A DNA stretch of 64,000 nucleotides from Fortiea sp. LEGE XX443 (lineage in GTDB: Bacteria > Cyanobacteriota > Cyanobacteriia > Cyanobacteriales > Nostocaceae), in the NCBI RefSeq assembly GCF_015206815.1, contig NZ_JADEXZ010000012.1:36175-100174 (forward strand), in the 5' to 3' direction. Each line of letters starts with the position of its first letter. The stretch's first letter is position 1. Made by a program: the position numbers and the translations under genes. Below are positions 1 to 8,453 of the stretch, one piece after another. The notes beneath the pieces were generated by a model, which did not search any database, was not told the DNA's origin, and was given only the letters and a program-made list of their open reading frames with translations.

Positions 1-207
1 ATAATATTGAATATGACATGGAAATGTTTATCAATCATCATCAAACCAGAGAATATTTACTATAAGCTAAAAATTAAATAACTCGTTTTTTTGGTGGGTA
101 TAGCCCACCATTATTCATTTAATTTGAAGTAGATATGACGGTATTAATTGTACAGATTTGTTTGCACAAGTACGGTTTAAAAGCAAGTATAGACATACGA
201 ATTTTTC

Positions 208-867
208 ATGAAACCTGTTTTGCATAATGGGCAACTAACCACATGGATGGATGATCGAGGTTTTGGTTTTATACAAACTAGCGGTAATAGCCAAAAAATC
301 TTTCTTCACATCACAGCATTTAAACACCTTAATCGTCGTCCCCAAGTTGGTGATTTTATTTATTATCAAATCACCGTTGATAAAGACGGCAAAGTACGCG
401 CGTGCAATGCTTCTCTAAAAGAGAATACATCAAAACTTATACCTTACTCCTCATCTTCTGCCGCACCAACAAAGTTTACATCTAAGCCTAGAGCGAAATA
501 TTTATCATTAGTATTACAGACTTTGCTTCTATCTATAATACCTGGGTTAGGTTCAATTCATCTTGCATTAACTACCGGCAACCGAATTCCTCTAATCCTT
601 TATCCGGTTATGAGTTTAATTACCTTTATACTCTACAGGGATGATAAACTTCGTGCAAAACAAAAACAATGGAGAGTACCTGAGAAGACTTTGCATCTAT
701 GCGAATTTATGGGTGGTTGGTTAGGTGCGTTCGTTGCACAACGGAAACTGCATCACAAAAGTAGTAAAGTTTCTTATCAAGTTGTGTTTTGGATAATAGT
801 AACTTTTCATATTGTGTTTTGGTTAGTTTGGATAATTATTAAAACAAAATTAATTACACAAGTTTAG
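208..867 (+). CDS. Cold-shock-domain / DUF1294 membrane protein
   Basis: 219 aa. The N-terminal ~70 residues form a cold-shock-like OB fold (GQLTTWMDDRGFGFIQ, then IFLHITAF), matching the RNP1/RNP2-type nucleic-acid-binding strands. The C-terminal half has hydrophobic helices (about residues 100-135 and 190-212) and the DUF1294 signature around HLCEFMGGWLGAFVAQRKLHHKS. This fusion is recurrent in bacteria. The expected role is a membrane-anchored single-stranded nucleic acid binder; no specific substrate is known. The ATG start directly precedes the cold-shock fold. The gene stands alone: the next gene lies on the other strand. The family call is firm, the function is not. Confidence 0.85.
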   Translation: MKPVLHNGQLTTWMDDRGFGFIQTSGNSQKIFLHITAFKHLNRRPQVGDFIYYQITVDKDGKVRACNASLKENTSKLIPYSSSSAAPTKFTSKPRAKYLSLVLQTLLLSIIPGLGSIHLALTTGNRIPLILYPVMSLITFILYRDDKLRAKQKQWRVPEKTLHLCEFMGGWLGAFVAQRKLHHKSSKVSYQVVFWIIVTFHIVFWLVWIIIKTKLITQV

Positions 868-1007
868 ATATGAAATCCTTATCCAGCTTAAAACTTAATA
901 TATAAATATTTTTTGCACAGGTGTAAAGTCTATGAGACGATGGCTTTTAGTAAGTTTTTCACCATAGCTATCAACGGCTTCAACGAACCTGACATTATTC
1001 TCGATTG

Positions 1008-1511
1008 CTACTCCTCAAATGAAATTAAAAGCTTACGAAGCAAATGAGCTAGGGCTTGACGTTCTGATTCTTCTAAAACGCTAAGGACACGGTGTTCATT
1101 CACAACATGAGCTTCAACAGCTTTTTCAATCACGTTAAAGCCTTTATCCGTTAACTCAATTAGCGTCCCCCGTCGATCGCTAGAATCAGGAATACGCTTT
1201 ACGAGTTCAGCTTGCTCTAAGCGATCAATGCGATGTGTCATTGTACCGGACGAAACCATCAGTGTATTAAATAACTCAGTTGGTGAAAGCTGATATGGCT
1301 GACCAGAACGACGTAACGCAGCCAATACATCAAATTCTCCAACATTTAAGCTAAATTCTGAAAAAGTTTCTTGGAGCGCTCGTTCTAAGTGCTTGGCTAA
1401 CCGCCCTAACCTCCCAATGATGCCCATCGGTGAAACATCTAAATCAGGACGCTCTCGCTGCCATTGCTCCAAAATTTTATCGACTGGATCAAACTCCATT
1501 GTGCTGCTCAC
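1008..1511 (-). CDS. MarR-family transcriptional regulator
   Basis: 167 aa, normal MarR length. The winged-helix core is clear: a recognition helix around LMVSSGTMTHRIDRLEQAELV, then the wing with the family signature DSSDRRGTLIELTDKG (about residues 90-125), flanked by dimerisation helices. MarR proteins are dimeric repressors, usually released by small phenolic or oxidising ligands. It is divergent from a DMT transporter gene with a 104-bp spacer holding two near-identical inverted repeats, so I infer it controls itself and the transporter. The ligand cannot be deduced. Confidence 0.92.
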   Translation of the reverse strand: MSSTMEFDPVDKILEQWQRERPDLDVSPMGIIGRLGRLAKHLERALQETFSEFSLNVGEFDVLAALRRSGQPYQLSPTELFNTLMVSSGTMTHRIDRLEQAELVKRIPDSSDRRGTLIELTDKGFNVIEKAVEAHVVNEHRVLSVLEESERQALAHLLRKLLISFEE

Positions 1512-1535
1512 TCATCTAAGTTTCTTAACACTAAG

Positions 1536-1553
1536 TATCTTGATATCAAAATA
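1536..1553. promoter_or_regulatory. Putative MarR operator, site 1
   Basis: TATCTTGATATCAAAATA, an inverted repeat of the form TATCTT-N6-AAGATA with one mismatch. Its centre TTGATATCAA is a perfect palindrome. It lies between the divergent regulator and transporter genes, 24 bp upstream of the regulator start. A second copy with the same half-sites starts 41 bp further on. Length and symmetry suit a MarR dimer; binding is inferred. Confidence 0.6.
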
Positions 1554-1558
1554 ATCGC

Positions 1559-1564
1559 TATAAT
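1559..1564 (+). promoter_or_regulatory. Possible -10 element of the DMT transporter gene
   Basis: TATAAT hexamer between the two operator-like inverted repeats, 52 bp upstream of the transporter ATG. The nearest -35-like hexamer (TTGATA, 1540-1545) overlaps site 1 with poor 13-bp spacing, so this is only a suggestion. Confidence 0.35.
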
Positions 1565-1576
1565 CTTGCTATTAAG

Positions 1577-1594
1577 TATCTTAGCTTCAAGATA
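1577..1594. promoter_or_regulatory. Putative MarR operator, site 2
   Basis: TATCTTAGCTTCAAGATA, perfect 6-bp half-sites around a 6-bp spacer. Both sites are also preceded by the same TAAG. It lies 22 bp upstream of the transporter ATG and just before its Shine-Dalgarno GGGAGG (1603-1608), so bound protein would block the transporter promoter or leader. Confidence 0.6.
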
Positions 1595-1615
1595 AATGAA
1601 ACGGGAGGTCTGAAG

Positions 1616-2071
1616 ATGAATGGACGCACGATTTATCTCTTAGCGGCACTCGCTGGCGGCGGTATTCTACCTGTTCAAGTCGCCCTTAATACACTGCTGC
1701 GGCGCTATGTGGGTGAACCAATGCAGGTCACGTTTGTGTCTTACTTTGCAGGTACGTTAGCATCGCTCGTTATCTGCTTCTTGGCGCGTTATCCACTTCC
1801 TGCTTCGACTTCCCTTTCGCAAACTTCTTGGTGGATGTGGATTGGCGGCTGTTTAGGTACTTTGTATGTTTGGTCAACCATTTTTGCTGTACCCAAGATT
1901 GGATCTGCTCTTGCACTCGGACTCACGATCGCAGGTCAGATGATCGCAGCACTTTTCCTCGATCATTACGGTGCGATCGGACTCACTAAGTATGCAGCCA
2001 GTCCAACACGCATTGCAGGAGTTGTATTTGTGGTTTTGGGCGTTTCTTTAGTTGGCTATGCAAAGCGGTAA
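1616..2071 (+). CDS. DMT-superfamily membrane protein (YdcZ/DUF606 type)
   Basis: 151 aa, almost entirely hydrophobic, with about five predicted membrane helices (for example residues 5-25, 35-57, 70-90, 95-115 and 130-148). The N-terminal pattern GGILPVQVALNTLLRRYVGEP is typical of the short DUF606/YdcZ proteins, which are half the length of EamA transporters and are thought to act as oligomers. The substrate is unknown. The ATG is preceded by a strong GGGAGG seven bases upstream. Divergence from a MarR gene with shared operators suggests an inducible small-molecule exporter. Confidence 0.85.
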   Translation: MNGRTIYLLAALAGGGILPVQVALNTLLRRYVGEPMQVTFVSYFAGTLASLVICFLARYPLPASTSLSQTSWWMWIGGCLGTLYVWSTIFAVPKIGSALALGLTIAGQMIAALFLDHYGAIGLTKYAASPTRIAGVVFVVLGVSLVGYAKR

Positions 2072-2328
2072 TTGAATAGCAACCCAAACTCTCAATCAAG
2101 AAAGCAGCTAAGAAAAAATCTGATGACTTAGCTAAAAAGCTTTATAGATAAGGCTTTTATCTGGCACTCTTCCGCAACTTCCTGGCGAAAGAGTGCTTGC
2201 GACACAATAACGTTGCAGGGTTTGTGTGTACACCCTAGCTGCTTCGGAGAGAGTTGTGAAGAGGGTTTTAAGAATAAATCTCACATTGCATTATGTCCCT
2301 TCCACCTCCGGCTTGTTCCCAGTTATCT

Positions 2329-3246
2329 TTAGACAGAAAACAAAAAATCTTGGATTGCTGCTAAAATTGCTGCTGGGTACTCTTCGTGCATTCCCAAGGA
2401 GCCGGGAAGAGTAACGCTTTTGACTCTTGGTAAGTCAGCCAAAGCCTGCATTTCTTGGCGTGATTTCGGTGGACTGGATTCGCCAATTACGATCATCAGG
2501 GGTACAGAGAGAGCGCGCACCAATGCCAAAAATTCAGATTGCTCATGTACTGCATCAATATTACCAGTCACAAAAGCAGCCGAGGCAAATCGCGCTCCTG
2601 GTTTTTGGGTTGTTTGCCATTTCTTCTCGATGAAACTGGGTGTCAGTCTAGTTGTATCTACAAACACATGACGACGGTACATGAAATTTAGCACAGATGA
2701 CAAGGTGTTGAGTTTGTAGAAGACTTGACCAACAATTGGCGATCGCACCAATCCCCTAACCATACCAGCTATCTGGGGATTGGCCCCCATTGTTGGCAAA
2801 GGGGCGCGCCAAGTAGGAGCCACTAAAACAATTTTGTGAAAAACACTGGGCTGATTAACAGCTAATTGCAATACATAACTAGCAGCATGGCCAGCCGCAA
2901 TCACAGTAATTGCTGTAGAAAAAGTAGAAAAAACAGATTGCACAAAATCAGCCAAAAATCGCTGATATAACTCTGGACGATAATCTAAACCAGGGCGAGA
3001 AGATTCACCAAAACCAGGCCAATCTAAGGCGACAACTTGAAAATGGGGTGCTAGTAACCTAGCAAATTCGCCCATTTCCCCGCGGGTAGAAACGCTGCTG
3101 AAAGCTGGTAGGAGTAATAGTGGTGAACCTTGACCAAGAGTTTCATAAACCACTCGCAAAGATTGATTCTCCCAATTCCAGAGAAATTCTTGAACTACTC
3201 CACCAAATTCCGCAGCATCATCAGTTGATAATAAATTGGTAGACAT
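2329..3246 (-). CDS. Alpha/beta-hydrolase-fold protein, nucleophile Ser absent
   Basis: About 305 aa. The fold is recognisable: oxyanion region PLLLLPAFSSVSTRGEM, DWPGFGESSRP after strand 4, and a C-terminal acid/His region near VTLPGSLGMHEEYP. The nucleophile elbow, normally G-x-S-x-G, reads AAGHAASYV, with Ala where the catalytic Ser is expected. It may be a non-hydrolytic member, or may use another residue. I start at the ATG at 3246; an in-frame TTG three codons upstream is less likely. The gene is isolated, and no partner is evident. Confidence 0.8.
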   Translation of the reverse strand: MSTNLLSTDDAAEFGGVVQEFLWNWENQSLRVVYETLGQGSPLLLLPAFSSVSTRGEMGEFARLLAPHFQVVALDWPGFGESSRPGLDYRPELYQRFLADFVQSVFSTFSTAITVIAAGHAASYVLQLAVNQPSVFHKIVLVAPTWRAPLPTMGANPQIAGMVRGLVRSPIVGQVFYKLNTLSSVLNFMYRRHVFVDTTRLTPSFIEKKWQTTQKPGARFASAAFVTGNIDAVHEQSEFLALVRALSVPLMIVIGESSPPKSRQEMQALADLPRVKSVTLPGSLGMHEEYPAAILAAIQDFLFSV

Positions 3247-3255
3247 GGGACTCAA

Positions 3256-3904
3256 ATTTGGTTATTTTCAACAGTCAATCATAAGACAGAAAGTTAGTAA
3301 TATAGCGAGCCATGTAGGAGCTACAAACAAATTTAATTTTTACTTTCTACACCCTATTCCCTGCTTTCAAAAGTAGTATGTAAATCAACTAAAATTTCTA
3401 TAGCTCACATTTAAATTTTTCGGCTCTTCAGTTCATTTTATGGAACAGAATAATAAATAAAATCTAAGGATAGCCTGTATTTATTGCTGTGACTGGGTTT
3501 TAAGTTTTTGAGCTTTTCATAGAAATGCTCAACTCTCTTGCAGGACTGTACCCCTACAATCAAAAAAAACGGACTGATAAATTTACTACTGCTGAATGAT
3601 TTTTACATGCTGATTATGGAAGTCCAAGGCGAGCTTTTTGGCTATGTTTCTGCCTGGAATTTTATACAGGGAAATATTATTTGTTTGTTAGGTCTTTCAC
3701 AAAATTTACAGCGACCTTGTGGATAAGTTTTCTGAATCAAATCCTAATTGTGTGAACAGTGAGTAAATTTGTGCTAAATTACTTTAAGCATGGTGCAAAC
3801 GCGCTGAGGCGCACACATCCCTAATGATTCAAACGGTCGCATGATTGAGAATTTATATTCGGCACAACATCAAAATATCGTTAAAGTTTTGCAGGTAACT
3901 AAAC
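3256..3904. other. Intergenic region, no gene recognised
   Basis: About 650 AT-rich bases between the divergent hydrolase and glycosyltransferase genes. A 62-codon open frame at 3538-3726 has no recognisable motif and no good ribosome site, so I do not call it. No RNA gene or repeat seen. It presumably holds both promoters. Confidence 0.5.
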
Positions 3905-4852
3905 ATGAACACTTTAGAGAAAGGCATAATTACTTTCGCTTATGGAAAGCCAAAGTTTATTAACATGGCCAAAACTTTAGCGCGTTCTCTACGTCTACAT
4001 TCTCCCACTATTCCTTGCGCTATTGTTACTGACTGTCAAGAAGACCCAGAATTGGAAAAACTTTTTGATCATTTAATTCCCTTTCAGCCAGAGTATGGGG
4101 GAAATATGAAGCAGAAACTCTATCTCGATATTTACTCTCCATTTCAAAAAACTCTCTACGTTGATAGTGACTCGATTGTGGTCAGAGACATTAATTTTAT
4201 ATTTGAAGCTTTTCAAGATAGAAGCTTTAGCCTTCCAGGTGAGCGCTATCTGACCTTTGGTGAGCAAGACCCATACATCAAAGATTTAGACTTTATCTTA
4301 AATCATTTTGGTTTGACTAAGTTGCCGAAATTTAATGGCGGTCTCTATTACTTTGATAAAAGCGAAACTGCTCAATCAATGTTTGATACAACAAGAAGTA
4401 TTTTAGCTAATTGGGAAAAACTAGGTTTTAACGTCTGGCGTGGTGATGGGCCTTGTGATGAACCAATTGTGGCGATCGCTATGACACTGCATAACCAAAC
4501 TATGTTTTCAGATTCTGGTAGCATGATGCGAACTCCTGTAGGAATTCGAGGATCTCTAGATGTAGATGTAATCAATAGCAAATGTACTTTTCAAAAATAT
4601 GAGAAAATAGTATCACCGGCCATTGTTCATTTTGCGGGTGATTGGCTTCAACATCCTGTATATGCTCGCGAAGCACTAAAATTACAAAGTTTGGGACAAA
4701 ACCCAACAGAAAAGTCCAATTTTCCATTGTTGAAGGAAATTCATTCAAAATTCAAATATCGGCTAGATTCGGTCATATACATGATTCAAAAAATCAAACA
4801 TCACATCAAATCTATTGCCAGAATTGTTTTAAAATCACACTCCGCAGGTTAG
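3905..4852 (+). CDS. Glycosyltransferase, GT8-like
   Basis: 315 aa. The GT-A fold signatures of family 8 are present: N-terminal GIITFAYGKPKFINMAKTLA, the metal-binding DxD within LYVDSDSIVV (about residues 84-93), and FNGGLYYFD (about residues 144-152). These enzymes move a sugar from a nucleotide-sugar to an acceptor with retention of configuration. There is no signal peptide or membrane anchor, so it is probably cytosolic. The acceptor cannot be predicted because no glycan genes adjoin it. The start is the ATG after a weak AGGT. A perfect hairpin terminator lies ~195 bp downstream. Confidence 0.8.
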   Translation: MNTLEKGIITFAYGKPKFINMAKTLARSLRLHSPTIPCAIVTDCQEDPELEKLFDHLIPFQPEYGGNMKQKLYLDIYSPFQKTLYVDSDSIVVRDINFIFEAFQDRSFSLPGERYLTFGEQDPYIKDLDFILNHFGLTKLPKFNGGLYYFDKSETAQSMFDTTRSILANWEKLGFNVWRGDGPCDEPIVAIAMTLHNQTMFSDSGSMMRTPVGIRGSLDVDVINSKCTFQKYEKIVSPAIVHFAGDWLQHPVYAREALKLQSLGQNPTEKSNFPLLKEIHSKFKYRLDSVIYMIQKIKHHIKSIARIVLKSHSAG

Positions 4853-5047
4853 CTTAAAAATCTTGGTATTTTCTACAACTTAATCAGAACAAGATTTTCA
4901 GCTAGTGAAACTCAACGCTACATTCTGCTATCATAGCCCAGCTAGTGATTAAATTTATCCATTTTAGTAGGGTTGAGTTTAAATGCTTTGATCCCGCATT
5001 CCGCAGATATTAATGCGGATTAAATAATTATGAAATTGGAAAAACTT

Positions 5048-5090
5048 AAGCCTAGAATGATTGTCTAGCAATCATTCTAGGCTTTTTTCC
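5048..5090. terminator. Bidirectional intrinsic terminator
   Basis: Perfect 16-bp inverted repeat: arms 5048-5063 and 5069-5084, 5-base loop, followed by a T run on the + strand and by AAGTTTTT on the opposite strand. It lies between the convergent glycosyltransferase and SufE genes, so it can terminate both. Confidence 0.9.
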
Positions 5091-5107
5091 TATAAAAAAT
5101 CAGCCGC

Positions 5108-5557
5108 TCATTTTGTTTTTTTATCTGTATCTAACTTACATTCCAACGCTTTTTTTTGCATGGTTTTAAATATGTTGTAAAAACCGTTAGCGCGGGAAGG
5201 TGTCAAGCTGACATTTAAACCAGTTGCTTGAATAAAATCTGGTGTCAGTTGGACAATTTCTGTAGGAGTTAGCCCATTTAAGCCTTCAACTAACAGTGCG
5301 ACTAATCCCTTGGTTAACTGCGAATCAGATTCTCCTTGAAATGCAACTTTGCCATTATCCAAGGTTGCGGTGACATAAACCTGAGAAACACAACCAGGGA
5401 CTTTATTTTCTGGTACTTTGTCAGCTTCTGGGAACTCTGGAAGCTTCTGCGCGTACCAGATGAGTTGTTCATAGCGCCGCTTGGGTTCGGAAGCGCGTTG
5501 AAAGCGCTGGACGATTTTAGCGAGTGCAGGTGGCAAAGAATCTAAACTGGAAGACAT
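5108..5557 (-). CDS. sufE: SufE family cysteine desulfurase sulfur acceptor
   Basis: 149 aa, the usual SufE length. The acceptor cysteine lies in NKVPGCVSQV (Cys56), the exposed loop that takes persulfide from SufS-type desulfurases. The helix pattern RYEQLIWYAQKLP and the C-terminal NGFYNIFKTMQ fit the family. It works in cytosolic iron-sulfur cluster assembly. No suf operon adjoins it, which is normal in cyanobacteria where sufE lies apart from sufBCDS. Confidence 0.92.
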   Translation of the reverse strand: MSSSLDSLPPALAKIVQRFQRASEPKRRYEQLIWYAQKLPEFPEADKVPENKVPGCVSQVYVTATLDNGKVAFQGESDSQLTKGLVALLVEGLNGLTPTEIVQLTPDFIQATGLNVSLTPSRANGFYNIFKTMQKKALECKLDTDKKTK

Positions 5558-5607
5558 AACAGAAGCTGCAAATAATTCGGTCTTACCTTGAGTGTAAATT
5601 ATCTAGA

Positions 5608-5650
5608 GAGCGATCGCGTTCACCATGATCAAGTCTATGACCAAGCTCTA
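5608..5650. repeat. 43-bp direct repeat, left copy (flanks toxin-antitoxin pair)
   Basis: Identical to 6303-6345 over 43 bases in the same orientation, 695 bp apart. Both copies include a HIP1 octamer. The match ends sharply on both sides. Between the copies lie only the two toxin-antitoxin genes and short flanks. Confidence 0.95.
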
Positions 5651-5696
5651 GAAATAGGAAATGTATAATAAAAAAACATCAATCTGATTGCAACTC

Positions 5697-5960
5697 ATGA
5701 TCAAAACCATCGAAGGAATTTATCAGAATGGGCAAATTCAACTTAACGAGCTACCACAAGACGTTAGCGATCGCTCACAAGTCCTCGTTACATTTCTTGA
5801 TCCTGACAAAATAGATCCCAGCAAACTACGCCAGCTAATTGATAAATTGGAGACAATTGCAGGTATTCAGCAGGGCTTAGAGGAACTTAACACAGATCAA
5901 ACCCGCCCCATTAAAGATTTCATCCAACAAATGCAGCAAAAGTATGGCATTTCAGGTTGA
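5697..5960 (+). CDS. Probable antitoxin of RelE/ParE-type module
   Basis: About 87 aa. The N-terminal IEGIYQNGQIQLNELP is the beta-hairpin seen in many small cyanobacterial antitoxin-like proteins paired with RelE/ParE toxins. The C-terminal half is helical and would wrap the toxin. I start at the ATG at 5697; a TTG three codons upstream is in frame but less likely. It overlaps the toxin gene by 17 bases, typical of translationally coupled pairs. Antitoxins of this kind usually repress their own promoter, which would lie next to the left 43-bp repeat. Confidence 0.72.
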   Translation: MIKTIEGIYQNGQIQLNELPQDVSDRSQVLVTFLDPDKIDPSKLRQLIDKLETIAGIQQGLEELNTDQTRPIKDFIQQMQQKYGISG

Positions 5961-6270
5961 GATTACACCCATTGCGGAAACTCAGATAGAGCAAGCTTAC
6001 TACTGGTATCGAGAGCGTAATCCTGAATTTGCTGATAGTTGGTTTCGAGAATTGATGAATGCTATTGCTACTCTACAAGATAAGCCCCAACGCTGTGCTT
6101 TAGCAGTCGAACATGAAATTTTTTCAGAGCCAGTTCGCCAACTTCTTCACGGAAAATCCAAAAACATATACAGGGTGCTTTTTACGATTCGAGATACAAC
6201 TGTTTATGTGTTGTATGTGCGCCACAGTTCTCAAGCGCCACTGACATTAGATGAGCTAGAGGAGCTGTAA
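5944..6270 (+). CDS. RelE/ParE-family toxin
   Basis: 108 aa. The ParE/RelE fold is supported by the opening beta strand (VEITPIAETQIEQAYYWY), a helical region, and the C-terminal strands IYRVLFTIRDTTVYVLYVRHSSQ, which carry the basic and aromatic residues expected of the toxin core. RelE members cleave mRNA on the ribosome while ParE members poison gyrase; sequence alone does not decide which. It overlaps the upstream antitoxin gene. The pair forms the whole cargo between two perfect direct repeats. Confidence 0.83.
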   Translation: MAFQVEITPIAETQIEQAYYWYRERNPEFADSWFRELMNAIATLQDKPQRCALAVEHEIFSEPVRQLLHGKSKNIYRVLFTIRDTTVYVLYVRHSSQAPLTLDELEEL

Positions 6271-6302
6271 GGTAAGATTCAAGATTTTAAGGTGATAATT
6301 TT

Positions 6303-6345
6303 GAGCGATCGCGTTCACCATGATCAAGTCTATGACCAAGCTCTA
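6303..6345. repeat. 43-bp direct repeat, right copy
   Basis: Perfect copy of 5608-5650. Its last three bases overlap the stop codon of the minus-strand amidase gene, so the repeat has set the 3' end of that gene. Confidence 0.95.
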
Positions 6346-7671
6346 CAAAGATTCACCGTACTGTTGCTTCAGCAAAGCCCGAAATTCAGGCATAGTCATA
6401 GATAAAGCACCACCAGGATCATTTTTAGCTCCGGGTCTTCCACCTTCATCACAGCATTCATCATGACCTTTAACATCATCAAAGGAAAATACATCAGGTG
6501 CTTGTGACTTCAGCCATAACAGTAATTTAATTAGTGATTCTTCTTGCGCCGGGGTGTACTTGTGATACCATCCTTCCCGTCGAGAACCATTATGTTCGAC
6601 ATAGCGCATTTCTGATTCATTAAAATATTCGCTGGGAAGCTTATGAAACCAAGCTTTAAATTTACGCAGACCATTAACTGTCACAGGTTCGCAACGTCCA
6701 GCCGCGACTATCTCAATCCCAACGCTGTATCTATGGTGATCTGTACCACTGTGAGATCCACCTCTATTTAACGGAAACCCTTGGTAAATAACACCATCAC
6801 GACCCATCACTAGACAGGGAAAACCAACTTCACCAAGATATTTTAAAGTACCTATGGGATTATCACGTCCTGCTGTGAAGTGAACTACCGCACCGCGTGG
6901 ATATCCCTGTTCATAAGTCCACTTTGTGGGGATATCAAACGGGTGTTGTGCAAATGGTATCCAGTGTTTATCAATAATTTGAGGTTTTATTGTTTGTAGT
7001 GCTTTCCATACATCAACATCAGCCATACCATCGACTGTCAAGCTAAACAGCTTTTCAACTTCCATGACTGCTTGTTTGGTCATAGAGCCAAAAATACCAT
7101 CAACTTTCAGTCCCGCCTTTAGATGTTCGTTAAGTTCCCGCTGCAAAAGTTTAACTGCTTCACCTCTATTTCCTTCCTTGAGTTCTTGATACTGGGTTTG
7201 ACGCGCTTTTTCTAGAAGTTCCTGCGCTTCATTGTATAATTTTTCCATAATGTACTTGTGATAAACCAACCCACCATGTCGAGTCTTCCATGTGTCTGTA
7301 TAGCCAGGAGGACACCAAATAGGGCCGATGAAAGCAAAAAAATCTTCGGCGCTGTTTGTATGGTCACGCCATCCTTTGTAGGGCGCACGATCAACAAAAC
7401 GCCAATAGCCATGCACTGCATCTACTGCATTCGCAAACTTACAAAAAGTATCTCCACCTGTAGGCTCACTGTTTGTCGAATAGTAAACAGACTGAGCAAT
7501 ACCCTGCAATTCTTTACGCCACTTCATCCCGTGGTAATTCTGATGTAGTTTCGCTAAATCACTGGTTCCCCGTCCACTTTCTAGAATCGCTTGCGCCAGA
7601 CAGGCTGTTGCTAGTTGCGGAAATTCAATCTCTGTTTGTGCTACAGCTTCAACAAATTCTTGCCAACTCAT
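6343..7671 (-). CDS. Peptidoglycan hydrolase: glucosaminidase, PG-binding, amidase
   Basis: 442 aa from the chosen start. Residues 1-150 resemble a glucosaminidase (AQAILESGRGTSDLAKLHQNYHGMKW). About 165-225 form a PG_binding_1 repeat (LKEGNRGEAVKLLQRELN, VDGIFGSMT). About 240-430 form an Amidase_2 N-acetylmuramoyl-L-alanine amidase with zinc ligands in VVHFTAGRD and near GHDECCDEGG..KNDPGG. Together these would cut both glycan and peptide bonds of murein. No signal peptide is visible, which is odd for a wall enzyme and recalls phage endolysins. The ATG at 7671 has AAGGA five bases upstream; an upstream in-frame start at 7746 lacks support. Confidence 0.85.
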   Translation of the reverse strand: MSWQEFVEAVAQTEIEFPQLATACLAQAILESGRGTSDLAKLHQNYHGMKWRKELQGIAQSVYYSTNSEPTGGDTFCKFANAVDAVHGYWRFVDRAPYKGWRDHTNSAEDFFAFIGPIWCPPGYTDTWKTRHGGLVYHKYIMEKLYNEAQELLEKARQTQYQELKEGNRGEAVKLLQRELNEHLKAGLKVDGIFGSMTKQAVMEVEKLFSLTVDGMADVDVWKALQTIKPQIIDKHWIPFAQHPFDIPTKWTYEQGYPRGAVVHFTAGRDNPIGTLKYLGEVGFPCLVMGRDGVIYQGFPLNRGGSHSGTDHHRYSVGIEIVAAGRCEPVTVNGLRKFKAWFHKLPSEYFNESEMRYVEHNGSRREGWYHKYTPAQEESLIKLLLWLKSQAPDVFSFDDVKGHDECCDEGGRPGAKNDPGGALSMTMPEFRALLKQQYGESL

Positions 7672-7826
7672 AAAAATCCTTGGTAAATAGAGGAATGCTA
7701 CCTTAATCTTGCTCCGTATACTGGCAAGGAAATCTTTCCATGTCAAGCTTCCAGACAGCTTAGTTGTTCAAAAACTAAATAGGAGTCCCATATAATACTC
7801 ATGTATCCCTTATTCCCCAATTAGTT

Positions 7827-8453
7827 ATGCTACAAACAATCCAAGCGCGGGATATCAGTCTTTACGAACTGGAGGAAAATTTTGGGTTGGAGTTAGTTAC
7901 CAACATTGATTTTTTCACAGAATGGACAGAAAATTTACCGTTACTAACGGATATCGAAAAAACATCTTTAGAGCGAGTCAAAAGCAATTATTTAAATTTA
8001 ACTAAACGCCGTCTCATGTCAGAAGAAGCAGTGAAGATGGTAGTGCTGTCTCCACTGCTTGATTTAGCTGGTTTTTATCAACCTACTTTCGAGATTGAAA
8101 CAGAAACTTCTACTGAAATTTCGGCTGTAGATGAAAGCGTGATCGTTAAAGGCAGTATTGATGTTTTAGTAGTAAATAAAAGACTTTGGATACTCGTTAT
8201 TGAATCTAAAAGTACTAAATTTGATGTGATGTCTGCGCTACCCCAAGCACTTGCTTATATGCTTGACACTCCCAACGTTGACCAACCAACTTTTGGGTTA
8301 CTTGTCAACGGTAGAGAGTTTGTTTTTATTAAGCTAGTTCAGGCACAAAAGCCAAAATATGCTCGTTCCGATGCTTTATCAATAGAAAAACAAAATGAAT
8401 TTCAACAGGTTTTAAGTGTACTGAAAAGATTTAGTGAATTAATTTTGTTGTAG
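7827..8453 (+). CDS. Orphan HsdR-N-like / PD-(D/E)xK nuclease-like protein
   Basis: 208 aa. The region GSIDVLVVNKRLWILVIESKSTKFD (about residues 111-135) carries the D...ExK pattern of PD-(D/E)xK nucleases as found in the N-terminal domain of type I restriction R subunits, preceded by a helical part with MSEEAVKMVVLSPLLDLAGF. No helicase domain, modification subunit or specificity subunit is encoded nearby, so it is not part of a complete restriction system. Stand-alone copies are common in filamentous cyanobacteria; their function is unknown. Confidence 0.75.
   Translation: MLQTIQARDISLYELEENFGLELVTNIDFFTEWTENLPLLTDIEKTSLERVKSNYLNLTKRRLMSEEAVKMVVLSPLLDLAGFYQPTFEIETETSTEISAVDESVIVKGSIDVLVVNKRLWILVIESKSTKFDVMSALPQALAYMLDTPNVDQPTFGLLVNGREFVFIKLVQAQKPKYARSDALSIEKQNEFQQVLSVLKRFSELILL

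Noticed and set aside
2164..2196. Hairpin (12-bp arms, one mismatch) as a terminator for the DMT gene
   Set aside because: Not followed by a T run, so not supported as an intrinsic terminator; may be a chance or repeat-derived structure.
2226..2414. 62-codon frame on the + strand overlapping the hydrolase 3' end
   Set aside because: Largely antisense to a real gene, with no recognisable protein features.
3538..3726. 62-codon open frame in a long spacer
   Set aside because: No family motif, no ribosome site, composition like the surrounding spacer.
7827..8453. Complete type I restriction-modification system
   Set aside because: Only an HsdR-N-like nuclease domain is present; no helicase, HsdM or HsdS nearby.
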